Source: Bacteroidales bacterium (GTDB lineage Bacteria > Bacteroidota > Bacteroidia > Bacteroidales > UBA932). From it: DNA of 64,000 bases. The notes beneath the pieces are model-generated. The model was not told the DNA's origin, ran no database searches, and saw only the letters and a list, made by a program, of their open reading frames with translations. The DNA lies in contig JAFRQH010000037.1 of NCBI GenBank assembly GCA_017428725.1, positions 1 through 64,000 on the forward strand, read 5' to 3'. Shown here piece after piece: positions 20,101-26,511 of the stretch. The position numbers and the translations under genes are program-made. The stretch's first letter is position 1; the number at the start of each line of letters is the position of its first letter.

Positions 20101-21406
20101 CGGCCACCTTCCGGGCCGCGTCGAAACGGCCTTGCCCCAGGTTGGCCCGGTAGAGCATTTCGCCCGTCACATCGTCCTCGTATAAGATACCCGGGATGCC
20201 TTCCTGATACAGGTCGAAGAAACGGCACCGGTCATCGAGGACCACCTCTTCAGACGCCCGCACCTCCCGGCACCAGGAATGTCCGGAATACTGGAAAACG
20301 GCGGAAGGCAGTCGCTTGTGGGAATAGGTCCCTTCCGGACTTTTCCGCCAGGCGGTCTCCGTAGCGGAGACCAGGAGCGAAACGGCCGGCGATTCATCAT
20401 AGTCGAAACGAATGGATTCCAGGAGCGCCCTTCCTCCGGGAATCTCGTCCATCGTACTGTAGAGGAGGACGTTGCGACAGATGAGGCCGGTACGGACCTC
20501 AAATCCGGGCCGCCGGTTCGAGGAGACATCTGCGCGCGTTGCCACCGGGCCGGAAGGAACTTCCTTTTCGCGTTCCAGATCATACTGCCCATAGTCAAAG
20601 ACATTGGAATACAGATAATCCGACTCTTTCGGCCACTCCCGCCCGGGATACCAGGCGTGCCGGTTTCCGTAAAGCACCCTGTCCGGATAGATCTGGACGG
20701 CCTCATCCGATTCCTCTTTCCGGTAGAGGTAATGGACGCAATTCCCCATATTGTCATAGGAGAACTCCGGGAGCCACCGGAAGACTTTTCCGGGATCGGC
20801 CGGGTCATGGAGCCGGGCCTGCGCCGTCTTTCCGAAAAGGACGACCGTGTTGTCTCCGTGCATCACTTTCCACCAGGAGCCGCCGCCGGGCTCCTGCAGG
20901 CGTTCAATCTTGGAGAACGCTCCTTCCGTCCGGGGCAGGTAGCGGCAGGCGAGCAGCCCGTCGGGCGTCCGTGCCCTGTCTTTCTGATAGCCTCCCTCCC
21001 CATCGGGGACCGGATTCCCCTCGGCATCCGTCCGGAAGCGGGGCACCAGGTCCTCCAGGCCGGACATGACGAATACATCGCTGTCCGCGTCATCGTCGTA
21101 CAGAGGCAGCCCGTTATCCGTCCTTCTGGAAATCTCGTCCAGGTTCAATGTCCAACCCAGCCCGAAAATGCTGTTCCCTGCACCTGCAGAGTAGGATAAA
21201 GCAAGACCGGGCGAGAAACCGCGAGCGGGTGCGGTTGGAATCGGGATGGTCAGAGAAGGCGAGCCGCTGGTCGGGTTGACATCGATTTTTTCATCAATAC
21301 CTTTAAGGGCACCACCTCCCTTCGGAATGGAAATGGAAGGAATGGCAATGGCATTGGATTCCGCTTTACGGGATCCGGGAGTCGGGAGGGAATAGCTCTC
21401 AGCCAT
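14183..21406 (-). CDS. Fused TcB-TcC toxin component (SpvB / beta-propeller / Rhs shell with C-terminal cargo), 2407 residues
   Basis: This is the cocoon half of a Tc toxin, which encloses a cytotoxic C-terminus and docks onto TcA. N-terminus: SpvB-type domain (DVNPTSGSPSLTIPIPTAPA, ARGFSPGLALSYSAGAGNS, FGLGWTLNLDEISRRTDNG). Then FG-GAP/VCBS-like blades (VDLNGDGKAEML, ADMTGDGLMDIVRIRNAEV, LADIDGTGTADLVYLGGG) matching the TcB propeller that gates the channel, the TcB middle region, many YD/Rhs repeats, and the Rhs core near 2025-2083 (RYTGMERDEESGLSYHNARY, LGRWLSPDPIGIDGG, NDPINKVDTNG). TcB and TcC are usually separate genes of roughly 1500 and 950 residues; here they form one chain of about their summed length. 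The last 324 residues (14186-15157) are AT-rich, unlike the shell, and match no family I know. The tcA gene follows after six bases. Confidence 0.92.
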   Translation of the reverse strand: MAESYSLPTPGSRKAESNAIAIPSISIPKGGGALKGIDEKIDVNPTSGSPSLTIPIPTAPARGFSPGLALSYSAGAGNSIFGLGWTLNLDEISRRTDNGLPLYDDDADSDVFVMSGLEDLVPRFRTDAEGNPVPDGEGGYQKDRARTPDGLLACRYLPRTEGAFSKIERLQEPGGGSWWKVMHGDNTVVLFGKTAQARLHDPADPGKVFRWLPEFSYDNMGNCVHYLYRKEESDEAVQIYPDRVLYGNRHAWYPGREWPKESDYLYSNVFDYGQYDLEREKEVPSGPVATRADVSSNRRPGFEVRTGLICRNVLLYSTMDEIPGGRALLESIRFDYDESPAVSLLVSATETAWRKSPEGTYSHKRLPSAVFQYSGHSWCREVRASEEVVLDDRCRFFDLYQEGIPGILYEDDVTGEMLYRANLGQGRFDAARKVAVRPPVGRWVLTDLDADGKCQFADLTPSTGGYYEIDDPVRFGEGREDSVRPFVPFERFPSLDNPQAVRMVDLNGDGKAEMLISSDSLFVWYPSEGRKGFTEANLSPMFIDPEEGADIIFSDDSQGVFLADMTGDGLMDIVRIRNAEVCYYPNLGYGRFGKKVTMGNAPLLGPASEFDPSLVRLADIDGTGTADLVYLGGGSFRCWLNRCGRDYAADPFEIPDAPAVDTLSDLTLCDLLGTGLSCLVWTSYLPAREGRTIRYIDLMESRKPYLLTGYSNSLGKEVRMEYASSTKFYLEDKARGEGWKTRLGFPVHCLAKTETLDLVSSWRFVTTYRYRDGYYDHREREFCGFGMVEQTDTETFEHWESRDGNVLDRRLHQDPVITKTWVHVGAGKILPEDDAFRMVEEDVLERPELMTPEEKEEAVRALKGQVYRNEVFLAGQTDPCRISVTSGVIRMLQPKGQNRHAVFLAMDGQQLSKTYEDVPSDPRFTQSLNLSFDEYGNVLEAAQIAYPRSCSDSSTPGKVSEIQSRATVTYQRNEFSEDLLTEDIHLLRVQTGSFAFSLDGLTHQGAFYGTADFARERIQGLLRLEGGDQTLYLDTSLKAPLPWKKIAFPLIPCDSYQLAFTPETLSAVYGGKVTEEMLVEGKYIRLPDDRVDPAARGGWWIPSGRPILLEGGESAGQARERFYTPVAYTDQFGEITRVRYADDTWMVLNEVENPFGETVTAEAFDPFTLRPTVMRDINGNLSAAVYDETGMTKALAIMGKGDEADRIDGIAAGSSGDEDELVRRFFRATEWDEVESLAKTLLGGASERYVADYEAWTREGKPARSATILRERHFKEAPDSPIQIAISYSNGLGNIILSKNQAEPDPQDPARTVRWIGNGRTVVNNKGNAVMQYEPYFSTVPSFETAREIVEQGVTPVLFYDALGRNVRTDLPDGTYDKVDIHSWSVRAFDTGDTVADSEWYGKRMALDAGDQRHKAALKSKVYQGTPETVHFDPLGRPVCVDDAGELTFAELDVPGNVLSVTDARGVTVQRYRYDLLGRVLYSEGPDNGRRWMFQDADGTPVRGWNDRGQRTEYRYDRLRRPISVRVVTEEAQEGEDLYDHLIAFFRYGEDLLQEESLENLQSRNLLGQAVESWDTSGKTRVDAYDFKGNPCELTRRLPIDREGTVDWKEDKREKALEAETFSFRKEYDALGRLVRNILPDGTAVTPAYNEGGLLSSQTVTFPESGQAETVVLRTTYNEKRQRCHIEYGNGVVTDHTFDPETFRVESIRSRRTNGTVLQAKRYFYDATGKISHISDESGDVFFYDNRKVDGDSDYTYDLHGRLVKASGRERALAVTRDRHDRHSDFTFKDEISDGSTMAVRPYNEEYGYDSSGNILFIKHSSEGNSWKRDYRYGEGNNRLLSTTVGDFTYNYTYHPRHGCMTGMPHLSSLKWNYADQMVRSSRQVRVDGGIPETTYYQYDGSGTRFRKVTKAAASDGTPALLEERIYLDGFEIYRKHSGADKGLERTTIPVSDGQRTCLLIDRRNGVDDGTAKTLFRYQVHDHLGSATVEVDKAGVLISQEEFTPYGDTAWLAWNKSVKAAAKRYRYTGMERDEESGLSYHNARYYIPWLGRWLSPDPIGIDGGLNLYCYCSNDPINKVDTNGFNDYDAWLKLHPNGLEEKPKTKSLFVAPDPRFVRDYHDGPSIGPDNPKGIKLKIIDTPQGKVAISEKAQEVLDKVTLNVGLVIVPGGLAIKGTLTTIKVGSGLVKGYLLYSATTDIASATNDSYHLITGEDIPYVGGALSNMTVDKIVSKSLQIAGVSSESADLVGIGAKTVLDIGAGKLDAALVGKEQKKLLAKTENALAEATRKHKQLKDGYKMEKEAFERTRVPDPNLKDVTISTTVGNATATRTITAQEFEGHRILVHEQARRSMKQYVDQMKYTGSKVMVLRKNADDIAKQIPSVKWGASDNVTLTGSAYSMMRSAFEK
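14186..15157 (-). other. Hypervariable toxin tip of the TcB-TcC fusion (unknown cargo domain)
   Basis: Encodes residues 2084-2407, immediately after the Rhs core ending KVDTNG. Single 60-base lines here hold 25-28 G+C (42-47%), against 39 (65%) just upstream at 15481. The first ~140 residues are Gly/Val-rich and hydrophobic (LNVGLVIVPGGLAIKGTL), resembling a pre-toxin linker; next comes a charged coiled segment (LLAKTENALAEATRKHKQLK); the last ~100 residues (EFEGHRILVHEQARRSMKQY, KYTGSKVMVLRKNADDIAKQ) would be the effector. No catalytic motif of known ART, deamidase, nuclease or glycosyltransferase toxins was recognised. No immunity gene is adjacent. Confidence 0.75.
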
Positions 21407-21455
21407 GGCGAAGTGGGATTGTTCGCTTAAAGATAATCAATCCGTCAAGGAAATC

Positions 21456-21463
21456 CAAATATA
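21456..21463 (-). promoter_or_regulatory. -7 box (TATATTTG) of the Tc toxin operon
   Basis: Minus-strand TATATTTG, 49 bases before the ATG at 21406. No good -33 TTG is seen, which would fit activator-dependent expression. Confidence 0.5.
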
Positions 21464-21561
21464 ACGCCGCATCACCCACTCCTTTCCGGGTGACGCACAG
21501 GGGAGATATGCCTCGATTAATCGGATTCATTATGCGGGAAGGCGCATAAGCGCGTTATTTA

Positions 21562-21593
21562 TTTGCAAAAGCCGAATGAAAAAGCCATATTTG
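21562..21593 (+). promoter_or_regulatory. Promoter immediately before the small secreted peptide gene
   Basis: TTTG (21562-21565), 20-base spacer, CATATTTG (21586-21593), one mismatch to TAnnTTTG. Only seven bases remain before the ATG at 21601. Confidence 0.5.
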
Positions 21594-21600
21594 TTGTACT

Positions 21601-21771
21601 ATGAAGAAGATTATTCTCGCGTGGATGCTGCTGCTGGCCGCAGCGCTGGCCGTACAGGCCCAGAGCCTGACAGGTAAACAGTGGTGCACCGTCCTCGCCG
21701 ACGACGACGGCGAAGACGTCGCCGTGGCCAAGAACACCGACAACCAGGAGATCCCGTTCTACGCCGAATGA
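21601..21771 (+). CDS. Short secreted peptide, 56 residues (possibly a truncated lipocalin-like protein)
   Basis: Starts with a clear signal peptide (MKKIILAWMLLLAAALAVQA) followed by QSLTGKQWCTVLADDDGED and ends after 36 mature residues. The LTGKQW start after the signal resembles the first strand of Bacteroidales lipocalin-like proteins, which are normally 130 residues or more, so this may be a decayed or truncated copy. Alternatively it is a genuine short peptide: the gene has a credible promoter and is followed 24 bases later by another short frame and then a large lipoprotein in the same direction. Confidence 0.5.
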   Translation: MKKIILAWMLLLAAALAVQAQSLTGKQWCTVLADDDGEDVAVAKNTDNQEIPFYAE

Positions 21772-21795
21772 CAGAATCAAACACAAATACACCGT

Positions 21796-21921
21796 ATGGA
21801 CATCAAAAACAAACTGACCTACGAAGCGCCCGAGACGGAAGTCGTCGAGGTGCAGATCGAGAGTTCGCTCCTGCAGTTGAGCGGCGGAAAGTACAGCCCT
21901 TTTGATGAGGAGAAAATCTAA
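21796..21921 (+). CDS. Short peptide, 41 residues, with Gly-Gly motif, upstream of a FISUMP lipoprotein
   Basis: The frame encodes a 41-residue peptide starting MDIKNKLTYEAPETEVVEVQ, then IESSLLQLSGG and a ten-residue tail KYSPFDEEKI. The pattern Y-x-x-P-x-x-x-V-V, a repeated acidic/hydrophobic middle, S-L-L-x-x-S and a glycine pair recurs in short Bacteroidales peptides found before fimbrillin-like or FISUMP lipoproteins; this is recalled knowledge, not a search. There is no signal peptide. It sits 12 bases before the lipoprotein gene, so co-expression is likely. Function unknown; whether the Gly-Gly is a processing site is speculation. Confidence 0.55.
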   Translation: MDIKNKLTYEAPETEVVEVQIESSLLQLSGGKYSPFDEEKI

Positions 21922-21933
21922 AACGCAAGCGAG

Positions 21934-24018
21934 ATGAAAAAGGTTTTATTCTATCTGTGCCTTGCGGCAGGGCTGGTGTCCTGCGCCAAGGAAATGGCTC
22001 CCGTCGAGGATGCGCCCGCGGGCGTTCCCGTGACCTTCAACGTGACGGTCTCCAACGGCCCGGGCACCAAGGCTGCGAAGACCGACTGGGCGACCGGCGA
22101 TGTGATCTATGTGTTCTTCCAGGGCTTCGACAGCAAGTACCTCAAACTGACGTACAACGGCAGCGGCTGGGACGAGTCCTGCCCGGCCGGCGACCTGCTG
22201 GACACGGACTTCGCGGGCGTGAGCGACTACTTTCTCGCAGCCGTGCATTTCCCCGTCCCGGTGGAGGTAAACACCTCTGGGGCGACAGTTTTATTCCAGG
22301 AGGGAACGGAACCAGTCATGAGCTACTACCTGGAATCCATGCAGGCCTACATGGTGAATGGTGCCACTGTCACCGCCACCCTTTCGCTAGCCAAGCCCAC
22401 GGATGTCGTCCTGTTCCATATTCCCGGGATCCAGGATGACTTGTCGGACTACACTTTCTGTTGCGAACAGGTGTTTGCACTCACTTGCGAAGTATCCAAA
22501 AGTGAAGCCATAATCCTGAAGGATTACATCATTCTCCCCGACTGCGAACTGCCGGGTTTTGCCGATGCCGACGGTGCCATCTTTGCCGCCGCGGTGTGCA
22601 CGGCCGACCCAGAGGACTATGTCTTCACGCTCAAGGGTCCCGGCAAGACCTATACCCTGACCCGCAAAGCCAAGGTGCTCGAACCCGGCAAGATGTACGA
22701 ATTCCCGCCCCTCGACGACCCCGAGTGGGACGTGGAAGAGGATGTTGTTATGCAATTTGTGGACCTGGACCTGCCCAGCGGTACCTTCTGGGCGACGACG
22801 AACCTCGGCGCTTCGGCGCCGCACGAGAGCGGCGACTACTTCGCCTGGGGTGAACTCGGGCCTAAAGACACTTACACCCTTGACAACTATCGCTTCTGGG
22901 ACGCCTCCAGCACGTCCTACACCAAGTATTTCGGGGACGGACTTACCATCCTGCAAGCCGAAGACGATGCCGCCCAGGCATATAATGGGGGTGCTTTCAT
23001 CCCTACGGAGGAGCAGTACCAGGAACTGATCGACAATTGCGTCTGGGACTGGGTCAGTGATTACGAAGGGACCGGCGTAAGCGGTTACGTCGTTTCCAGC
23101 AAAACGGATCCGGCCAAGCAAATCTTCCTTCCCGCTGCAGGAGCCATGAACGGAAGCATACTCGACAGAAACAATGAACGCGGGTACTATTGGACAGCCA
23201 ACGTGTCCAAGCAGTATTCGGACGCAGTCAGAATTCTGTATACCGATGTGGTTTCGTTTTCCAAGCAGGTCGGTCAGGTCAACCCTCACCTGGGCTGCAC
23301 CATCCGTCCGGTCCTTGGAGGCGGTTCCTCGCCCGATGAGCCCGGCTTCATCAATGGCTATCCCTACGTGGATATGGGCAACGGCCTGAAGTGGGCCACG
23401 ATGAACCTGGGCAGCTACGACCCGTCAGAGGGTGGCGATTTCTTCGCTTGGGGGGAGACCGAACCGTCGGTAGGCTACGGCTGGAGCTCCTACAAGTGGG
23501 CGTCGATCCCCGATGGCGTTGTCGATTCCGAGGGATGGAAGTATCTGACCCGGTACACCTATGATGATGGCAACACCAGTGCCTGTTGGTATGATGTAGA
23601 TGGGAATTATACCGGGGAAAACGACCTTGATTTCAGTAGCCACGATTACGAAGACGATGCGGCGCGGCAGGTGTGGGGTGCCACTTGGCGCACGCCGACG
23701 ACCTCGGACTGGTATTGGCTGATCGACAACTGCACCTGGACTTGGGTTGACAATTACGAAGGCACGTCCGCATCCGGAGTGCTTGTCACGAGCAATGTCG
23801 AGGGCTTTACGGACAGTAAGATCTTCCTGCCCGCAGTCCAACACACGCTGAATACTACCTTTGCGGGTGGGGACTACTGGACTTCAGACATCAACGACTC
23901 GTGGGGTTCATCCGCTGGTTTGTACCTGCACATCGCGAACACCGAATTTGGTGCGGACAAGCGGATTATGAGCATGGACCGCTACGAACATCTCCTGATC
24001 CGTCCCGTATCGGACTGA
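21934..24018 (+). CDS. Fimbrillin-like lipoprotein with two FISUMP-type modules, 694 residues
   Basis: Lipoprotein signal peptide with lipobox GLVSC (Cys17) is followed by a fimbrillin-like stretch (VTFNVTVSNGPGTKAAKTDW, TGDVIYVFFQGF). Two copies of a Fibrobacter/Bacteroidetes paralogous module (TIGR02145-like) follow: FVDLDLPSGTFWATTNLGAS / GDYFAWGELGPKDTYT / FIPTEEQYQELIDNC / FLPAAG / GYYWTANV in the first, and YVDMGNGLKWATMNLGS / GGDFFAWGETEP / WRTPTTSDWYWLIDNC / IFLPAV / GGDYWTSDI in the second. Both modules end with IRPV. The repeat suggests domain duplication within the gene. Likely a surface-exposed adhesin or matrix protein; ligand unknown. A strong terminator follows at 24047. Confidence 0.82.
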   Translation: MKKVLFYLCLAAGLVSCAKEMAPVEDAPAGVPVTFNVTVSNGPGTKAAKTDWATGDVIYVFFQGFDSKYLKLTYNGSGWDESCPAGDLLDTDFAGVSDYFLAAVHFPVPVEVNTSGATVLFQEGTEPVMSYYLESMQAYMVNGATVTATLSLAKPTDVVLFHIPGIQDDLSDYTFCCEQVFALTCEVSKSEAIILKDYIILPDCELPGFADADGAIFAAAVCTADPEDYVFTLKGPGKTYTLTRKAKVLEPGKMYEFPPLDDPEWDVEEDVVMQFVDLDLPSGTFWATTNLGASAPHESGDYFAWGELGPKDTYTLDNYRFWDASSTSYTKYFGDGLTILQAEDDAAQAYNGGAFIPTEEQYQELIDNCVWDWVSDYEGTGVSGYVVSSKTDPAKQIFLPAAGAMNGSILDRNNERGYYWTANVSKQYSDAVRILYTDVVSFSKQVGQVNPHLGCTIRPVLGGGSSPDEPGFINGYPYVDMGNGLKWATMNLGSYDPSEGGDFFAWGETEPSVGYGWSSYKWASIPDGVVDSEGWKYLTRYTYDDGNTSACWYDVDGNYTGENDLDFSSHDYEDDAARQVWGATWRTPTTSDWYWLIDNCTWTWVDNYEGTSASGVLVTSNVEGFTDSKIFLPAVQHTLNTTFAGGDYWTSDINDSWGSSAGLYLHIANTEFGADKRIMSMDRYEHLLIRPVSD

Positions 24019-24046
24019 CGCCCTAGCGGATCACGCACGCACACAG

Positions 24047-24082
24047 CCGCCACCCCCGCCTCAGGGGTGGCGGTTTGTTTTT
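24047..24082 (+). terminator. Terminator after the FISUMP lipoprotein
   Basis: CCGCCACCCC pairs perfectly with GGGGTGGCGG over a 7-base loop and is followed by TTTGTTTTT. Confidence 0.92.
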
Positions 24083-24115
24083 CGGGAATTGCAATAATGC
24101 AGGTGCCCGGGCGGG

Positions 24116-24592
24116 TTATGCTCTGGCGATAAGGGCTTCCTCGAGGTAGTGCACGGCCCAGTCGTGGCGCTCGACGATGTGCTGGAGCTCGTCGAGCTTC
24201 CGCTCGCCGGCCGTGCCGGAGAAATCCTGGGTGCGGAACGTCTCGCGGGCGCGCTGCTGGTTCTGGTACAAGTCGTTCAGTTTCACCCGCATAGCGGTCA
24301 GGTTGCCGGAGTAGACGATGTTCCGGACATACTCGTGATAGGTCATCCCGCTCCGATGGGTCAGCAGGTCCACGGCCTCCAGGACGTCCTCCTCCACGCC
24401 GCGCGCGCGGAGGTCTGCGATCGTGAGGGGCGAGTCCTCCACCACGTCGTGGAGGAACCCGACCTTCTGCTCTAGCTCGTTCTTTCCGGCCAGTCCCACC
24501 GCGAGCGGGTGCGGGATGGCCGGATTGCCGTTGAGGTCCTTCAGCCCGTCGTGGGCCTCGATGGTGATGCGAAGGATGTCTTCGATGCTCAT
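24116..24592 (-). CDS. HD-domain phosphohydrolase, RelA/SpoT-hydrolase-like
   Basis: A 158-residue single-domain protein with metal-binding HD-superfamily motifs: IPHPLAVGL, then GFLHDVVEDSPLTIADL (HD plus the ED pair of the (p)ppGpp hydrolase family) and, later, VKLNDLYQNQQ supplying the last Asp. This arrangement is that of small stand-alone hydrolases related to SpoT and MESH1. Substrate could be (p)ppGpp or another nucleotide; not decidable here. A TTG 27 bases further upstream would extend the frame, but it lies inside the -7 box TATCTTTG (24617-24624), so the ATG at 24592 is the start. Monocistronic and convergent with the lipoprotein at 21934. Confidence 0.82.
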   Translation of the reverse strand: MSIEDILRITIEAHDGLKDLNGNPAIPHPLAVGLAGKNELEQKVGFLHDVVEDSPLTIADLRARGVEEDVLEAVDLLTHRSGMTYHEYVRNIVYSGNLTAMRVKLNDLYQNQQRARETFRTQDFSGTAGERKLDELQHIVERHDWAVHYLEEALIARA

Positions 24593-24616
24593 ACTCGTCA
24601 GGGATTGATTCACCGG

Positions 24617-24624
24617 CAAAGATA
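24617..24624 (-). promoter_or_regulatory. -7 box (TATCTTTG) of the HD hydrolase gene
   Basis: Minus-strand TATCTTTG; a TTGAC lies 22-23 bases upstream. The leader would be about 20 bases and the box excludes the TTG alternative start. Confidence 0.55.
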
Positions 24625-24706
24625 CGAGCGGAGTTTGACAGGTTTTGTCAACAAATAAAAAGAAGGCGGCTCGAAAACGATAAAAACACTTATTGGAAAT
24701 TCCGAA

Positions 24707-24900
24707 GGAAAGTGACCCCCTGCGTCTCTTCTGAAAGTAACCCCCTCGTCCGATTGAAAGTGACCCCCTTGTCTTGAAGAGGAAATCCTAAACAGAATGC
24801 AGGCTAGGGCACATTATACTGCCAGTGGCCTGCATTTTCAATTTCGATGAAAAGAAAGTAGATAGGGGGTCAATTTGGACCGGATTCAGGGGGTCAGTTT
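24707..24900. mobile_element. Transposase-less element with IS21-like multiple terminal repeats
   Basis: Three direct copies of GAAAGTGACCCCC-type sequence at 24707-24720, 24732-24745 (AAAGTAACCCCC) and 24755-24768 face two inverted copies, GGGGGTCAATTT (24865-24876) and GGGGGTCAGTTT (24889-24900). Copies are 23-25 bases apart. IS21-family elements carry such spaced repeats at both ends. The ~95 bases between the sets contain an AATGCAGGC/GCCTGCATT inverted repeat and no coding frame. It is either a MITE mobilised by an IS21 transposase or an internally deleted IS. Target duplication was not identified. Confidence 0.65.
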
Positions 24901-24974
24901 ACAGCGGATTCTCCATGTATATCAGCAGAATTCAACTTTTAAATGCATCTTTCCGTTAATTGTCTGAAAAGCAT

Positions 24975-24982
24975 TATATTTG
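24975..24982 (+). promoter_or_regulatory. -7 box (TATATTTG) of the 85-residue protein gene
   Basis: Consensus TAnnTTTG, 16 bases before the ATG at 24999; shows that a longer frame from 24960 is not translated from this transcript. Confidence 0.5.
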
Positions 24983-24998
24983 GGAAAAACCCAAGACC

Positions 24999-25256
24999 AT
25001 GCTGAATACAACGACAGGAACAGTCCTTTCTGTGAAGAAACTATGGTGGTTGAGACTCTCCACGAAAGCCGTCCATCTGGGCGCACAGGACGGTGCGCTC
25101 TTCCCGCACATACTGAAAATCCGGTATATGGCGGACGGGATGGAGTACACCAAGAACAAATGGGTCTTGACAAAGAAACCCATTCCGCAGGAAGGAGATA
25201 CGGTCCAGCTCATCTATGATGATCTGAAACCGGAAAAGATCAAACTCGACTTATAA
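24999..25256 (+). CDS. Conserved small protein, 85 residues, unknown function
   Basis: Begins MLNTTTGTVLSVKKLWWLRL and continues with beta-strand segments FPHILKIRYMADGMEYTKNK and GDTVQLIYDDLKPEKIKLDL; no signal peptide or membrane helix. The T-G-T-V-x-S-V-K-K-L-W-W start and K-Y-x-x-D-G-x-E-Y-T-K motif remind me of a small protein family common in Clostridia (often mislabelled as a sugar ABC transporter permease); that comparison is from memory. It is less GC-rich than its neighbours and sits next to an IS21-like remnant, so acquisition by transfer is possible. An acyltransferase gene follows 60 bases later. Confidence 0.6.
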   Translation: MLNTTTGTVLSVKKLWWLRLSTKAVHLGAQDGALFPHILKIRYMADGMEYTKNKWVLTKKPIPQEGDTVQLIYDDLKPEKIKLDL

Positions 25257-25316
25257 GCCAAACGGGGCCATTCTTCATGCAGAAGCAGGGCTGAAGTATC
25301 TACGATTCAACAGAGT

Positions 25317-26504
25317 ATGGCAAAGACCGACGTCTATCTGGCTTCGAAGCCCCGCTACGAGATCCTGGACGGGCTGCGCGGCGTGGCCGCGTTCATGGTG
25401 GTGCTGTTCCACGTCTTCGAGACGTATTCCAAGGGCCCTGCCTTCCAGATCGTGAACCACGGGTACCTGGCGGTGGATTTCTTCTTCGCGCTGAGCGGCT
25501 TCGTGGTGGGGTATGCCTACGACGACCGCTGGGACCGGATGTCCACCTGGGGCTTCTTCAAGCGGCGCCTGACGCGCCTGCACCCGATGGTGATCGCGGG
25601 CACGCTCGTGGGGGCGGCGCTGTTCTTCTTCTCCGGGACGGCTTTCCCGAAGACCCTGGAGGTGGAGGGGTGGAAGTTCGCCCTGTGCCTGCTGATGGGG
25701 CTCTTCGTGATCCCGTGCGGGGAAGGGCTGGACATCCGCGGGTGGGGCGAGCTGAACTCGTTCAACGGCCCGCAGTGGACGCTGACGCTCGAGTATATCG
25801 GCAACATCCTCTATGCGTTCGTGCTGCGGCACCTGCCCAAGGCGGCGCTGGCCGCGCTGTGCGTGGGCTGCGCCTTCTTCACGCTGGACCTCACCCTGGG
25901 GTGGAACGTGTTCGGCCTGCTGGAGGAGCCGCAATACAACGTGATCGGCGGCTGGGCGCTGACCCCGGACCAGATCTACATCGCCTTCACGCGGCTGCTC
26001 TATCCGTTCCTGTGCGGCCTGCTGATCTCCCGGATCCTGCCTGCGCACCGTACGGCGTCCAATCCCAGCGGGTCTCCGATCCACCTGAAGGGGGGATTCT
26101 GGTGGTGCAGCCTGGTCATCGTGGTGCTGCTGGCGATGCCGTGCATCGGCGGGAAACAGGGGGTGCCGGACGGCCTGTACCAGGCGCTCTGCATCCTGGT
26201 GCTGTTCCCGCTCATCGTGCTGGCGGGCGCGGGGTCGGAGACGACCGGACCCCGGAGCGCCGCCGTGTGCCGCTGGCTCGGCAACATCTCCTATCCCATC
26301 TACATCACGCACTACCCGCTGATGTATATGCAGATGGACTGGGCCGCGGTGCACCCGGACGCGCCGTTGTGGCAGCACGTGGCCGTGGGGACGGGGATCG
26401 TGGTGATGTCCGTCGTGGTGGCGTACGGCCTGTACAAGGTCTATGACGTGCCGGTGCGCGAGTGGCTCAAGGACCACTGGCTGCACCGGGCGCGTGTCGC
26501 GTAA
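25317..26504 (+). CDS. Acyltransferase-3 (OafA/Oac-like) membrane protein
   Basis: A 395-residue polytopic membrane protein. The N-terminus carries the acyltransferase-3 signature YEILDGLRGVAAFMVVLFHV with the conserved catalytic His in LFHVF, and HGYLAVDFFFALSGFVVGYA, where the F-F-x-L-S-G-F motif is diagnostic. About ten hydrophobic segments follow, ending with a LGNISYPIYITHYPLMYMQM segment that has the second conserved His. Such enzymes transfer acetyl or other acyl groups from inside the cell to exported sugars, lipids or peptides. The acceptor here is unknown. No operon partner is evident; the next gene has its own promoter. Confidence 0.88.
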   Translation: MAKTDVYLASKPRYEILDGLRGVAAFMVVLFHVFETYSKGPAFQIVNHGYLAVDFFFALSGFVVGYAYDDRWDRMSTWGFFKRRLTRLHPMVIAGTLVGAALFFFSGTAFPKTLEVEGWKFALCLLMGLFVIPCGEGLDIRGWGELNSFNGPQWTLTLEYIGNILYAFVLRHLPKAALAALCVGCAFFTLDLTLGWNVFGLLEEPQYNVIGGWALTPDQIYIAFTRLLYPFLCGLLISRILPAHRTASNPSGSPIHLKGGFWWCSLVIVVLLAMPCIGGKQGVPDGLYQALCILVLFPLIVLAGAGSETTGPRSAAVCRWLGNISYPIYITHYPLMYMQMDWAAVHPDAPLWQHVAVGTGIVVMSVVVAYGLYKVYDVPVREWLKDHWLHRARVA

Positions 26505-26511
26505 AAAAGCG

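Larger units (their letters stand above)
24593..24998. other. Gene-free region with two promoters and an IS21-like remnant
   Basis: Holds the promoter of the HD gene, the element at 24707-24900 and the promoter of the small gene at 24999. No coding frame. Confidence 0.6.
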
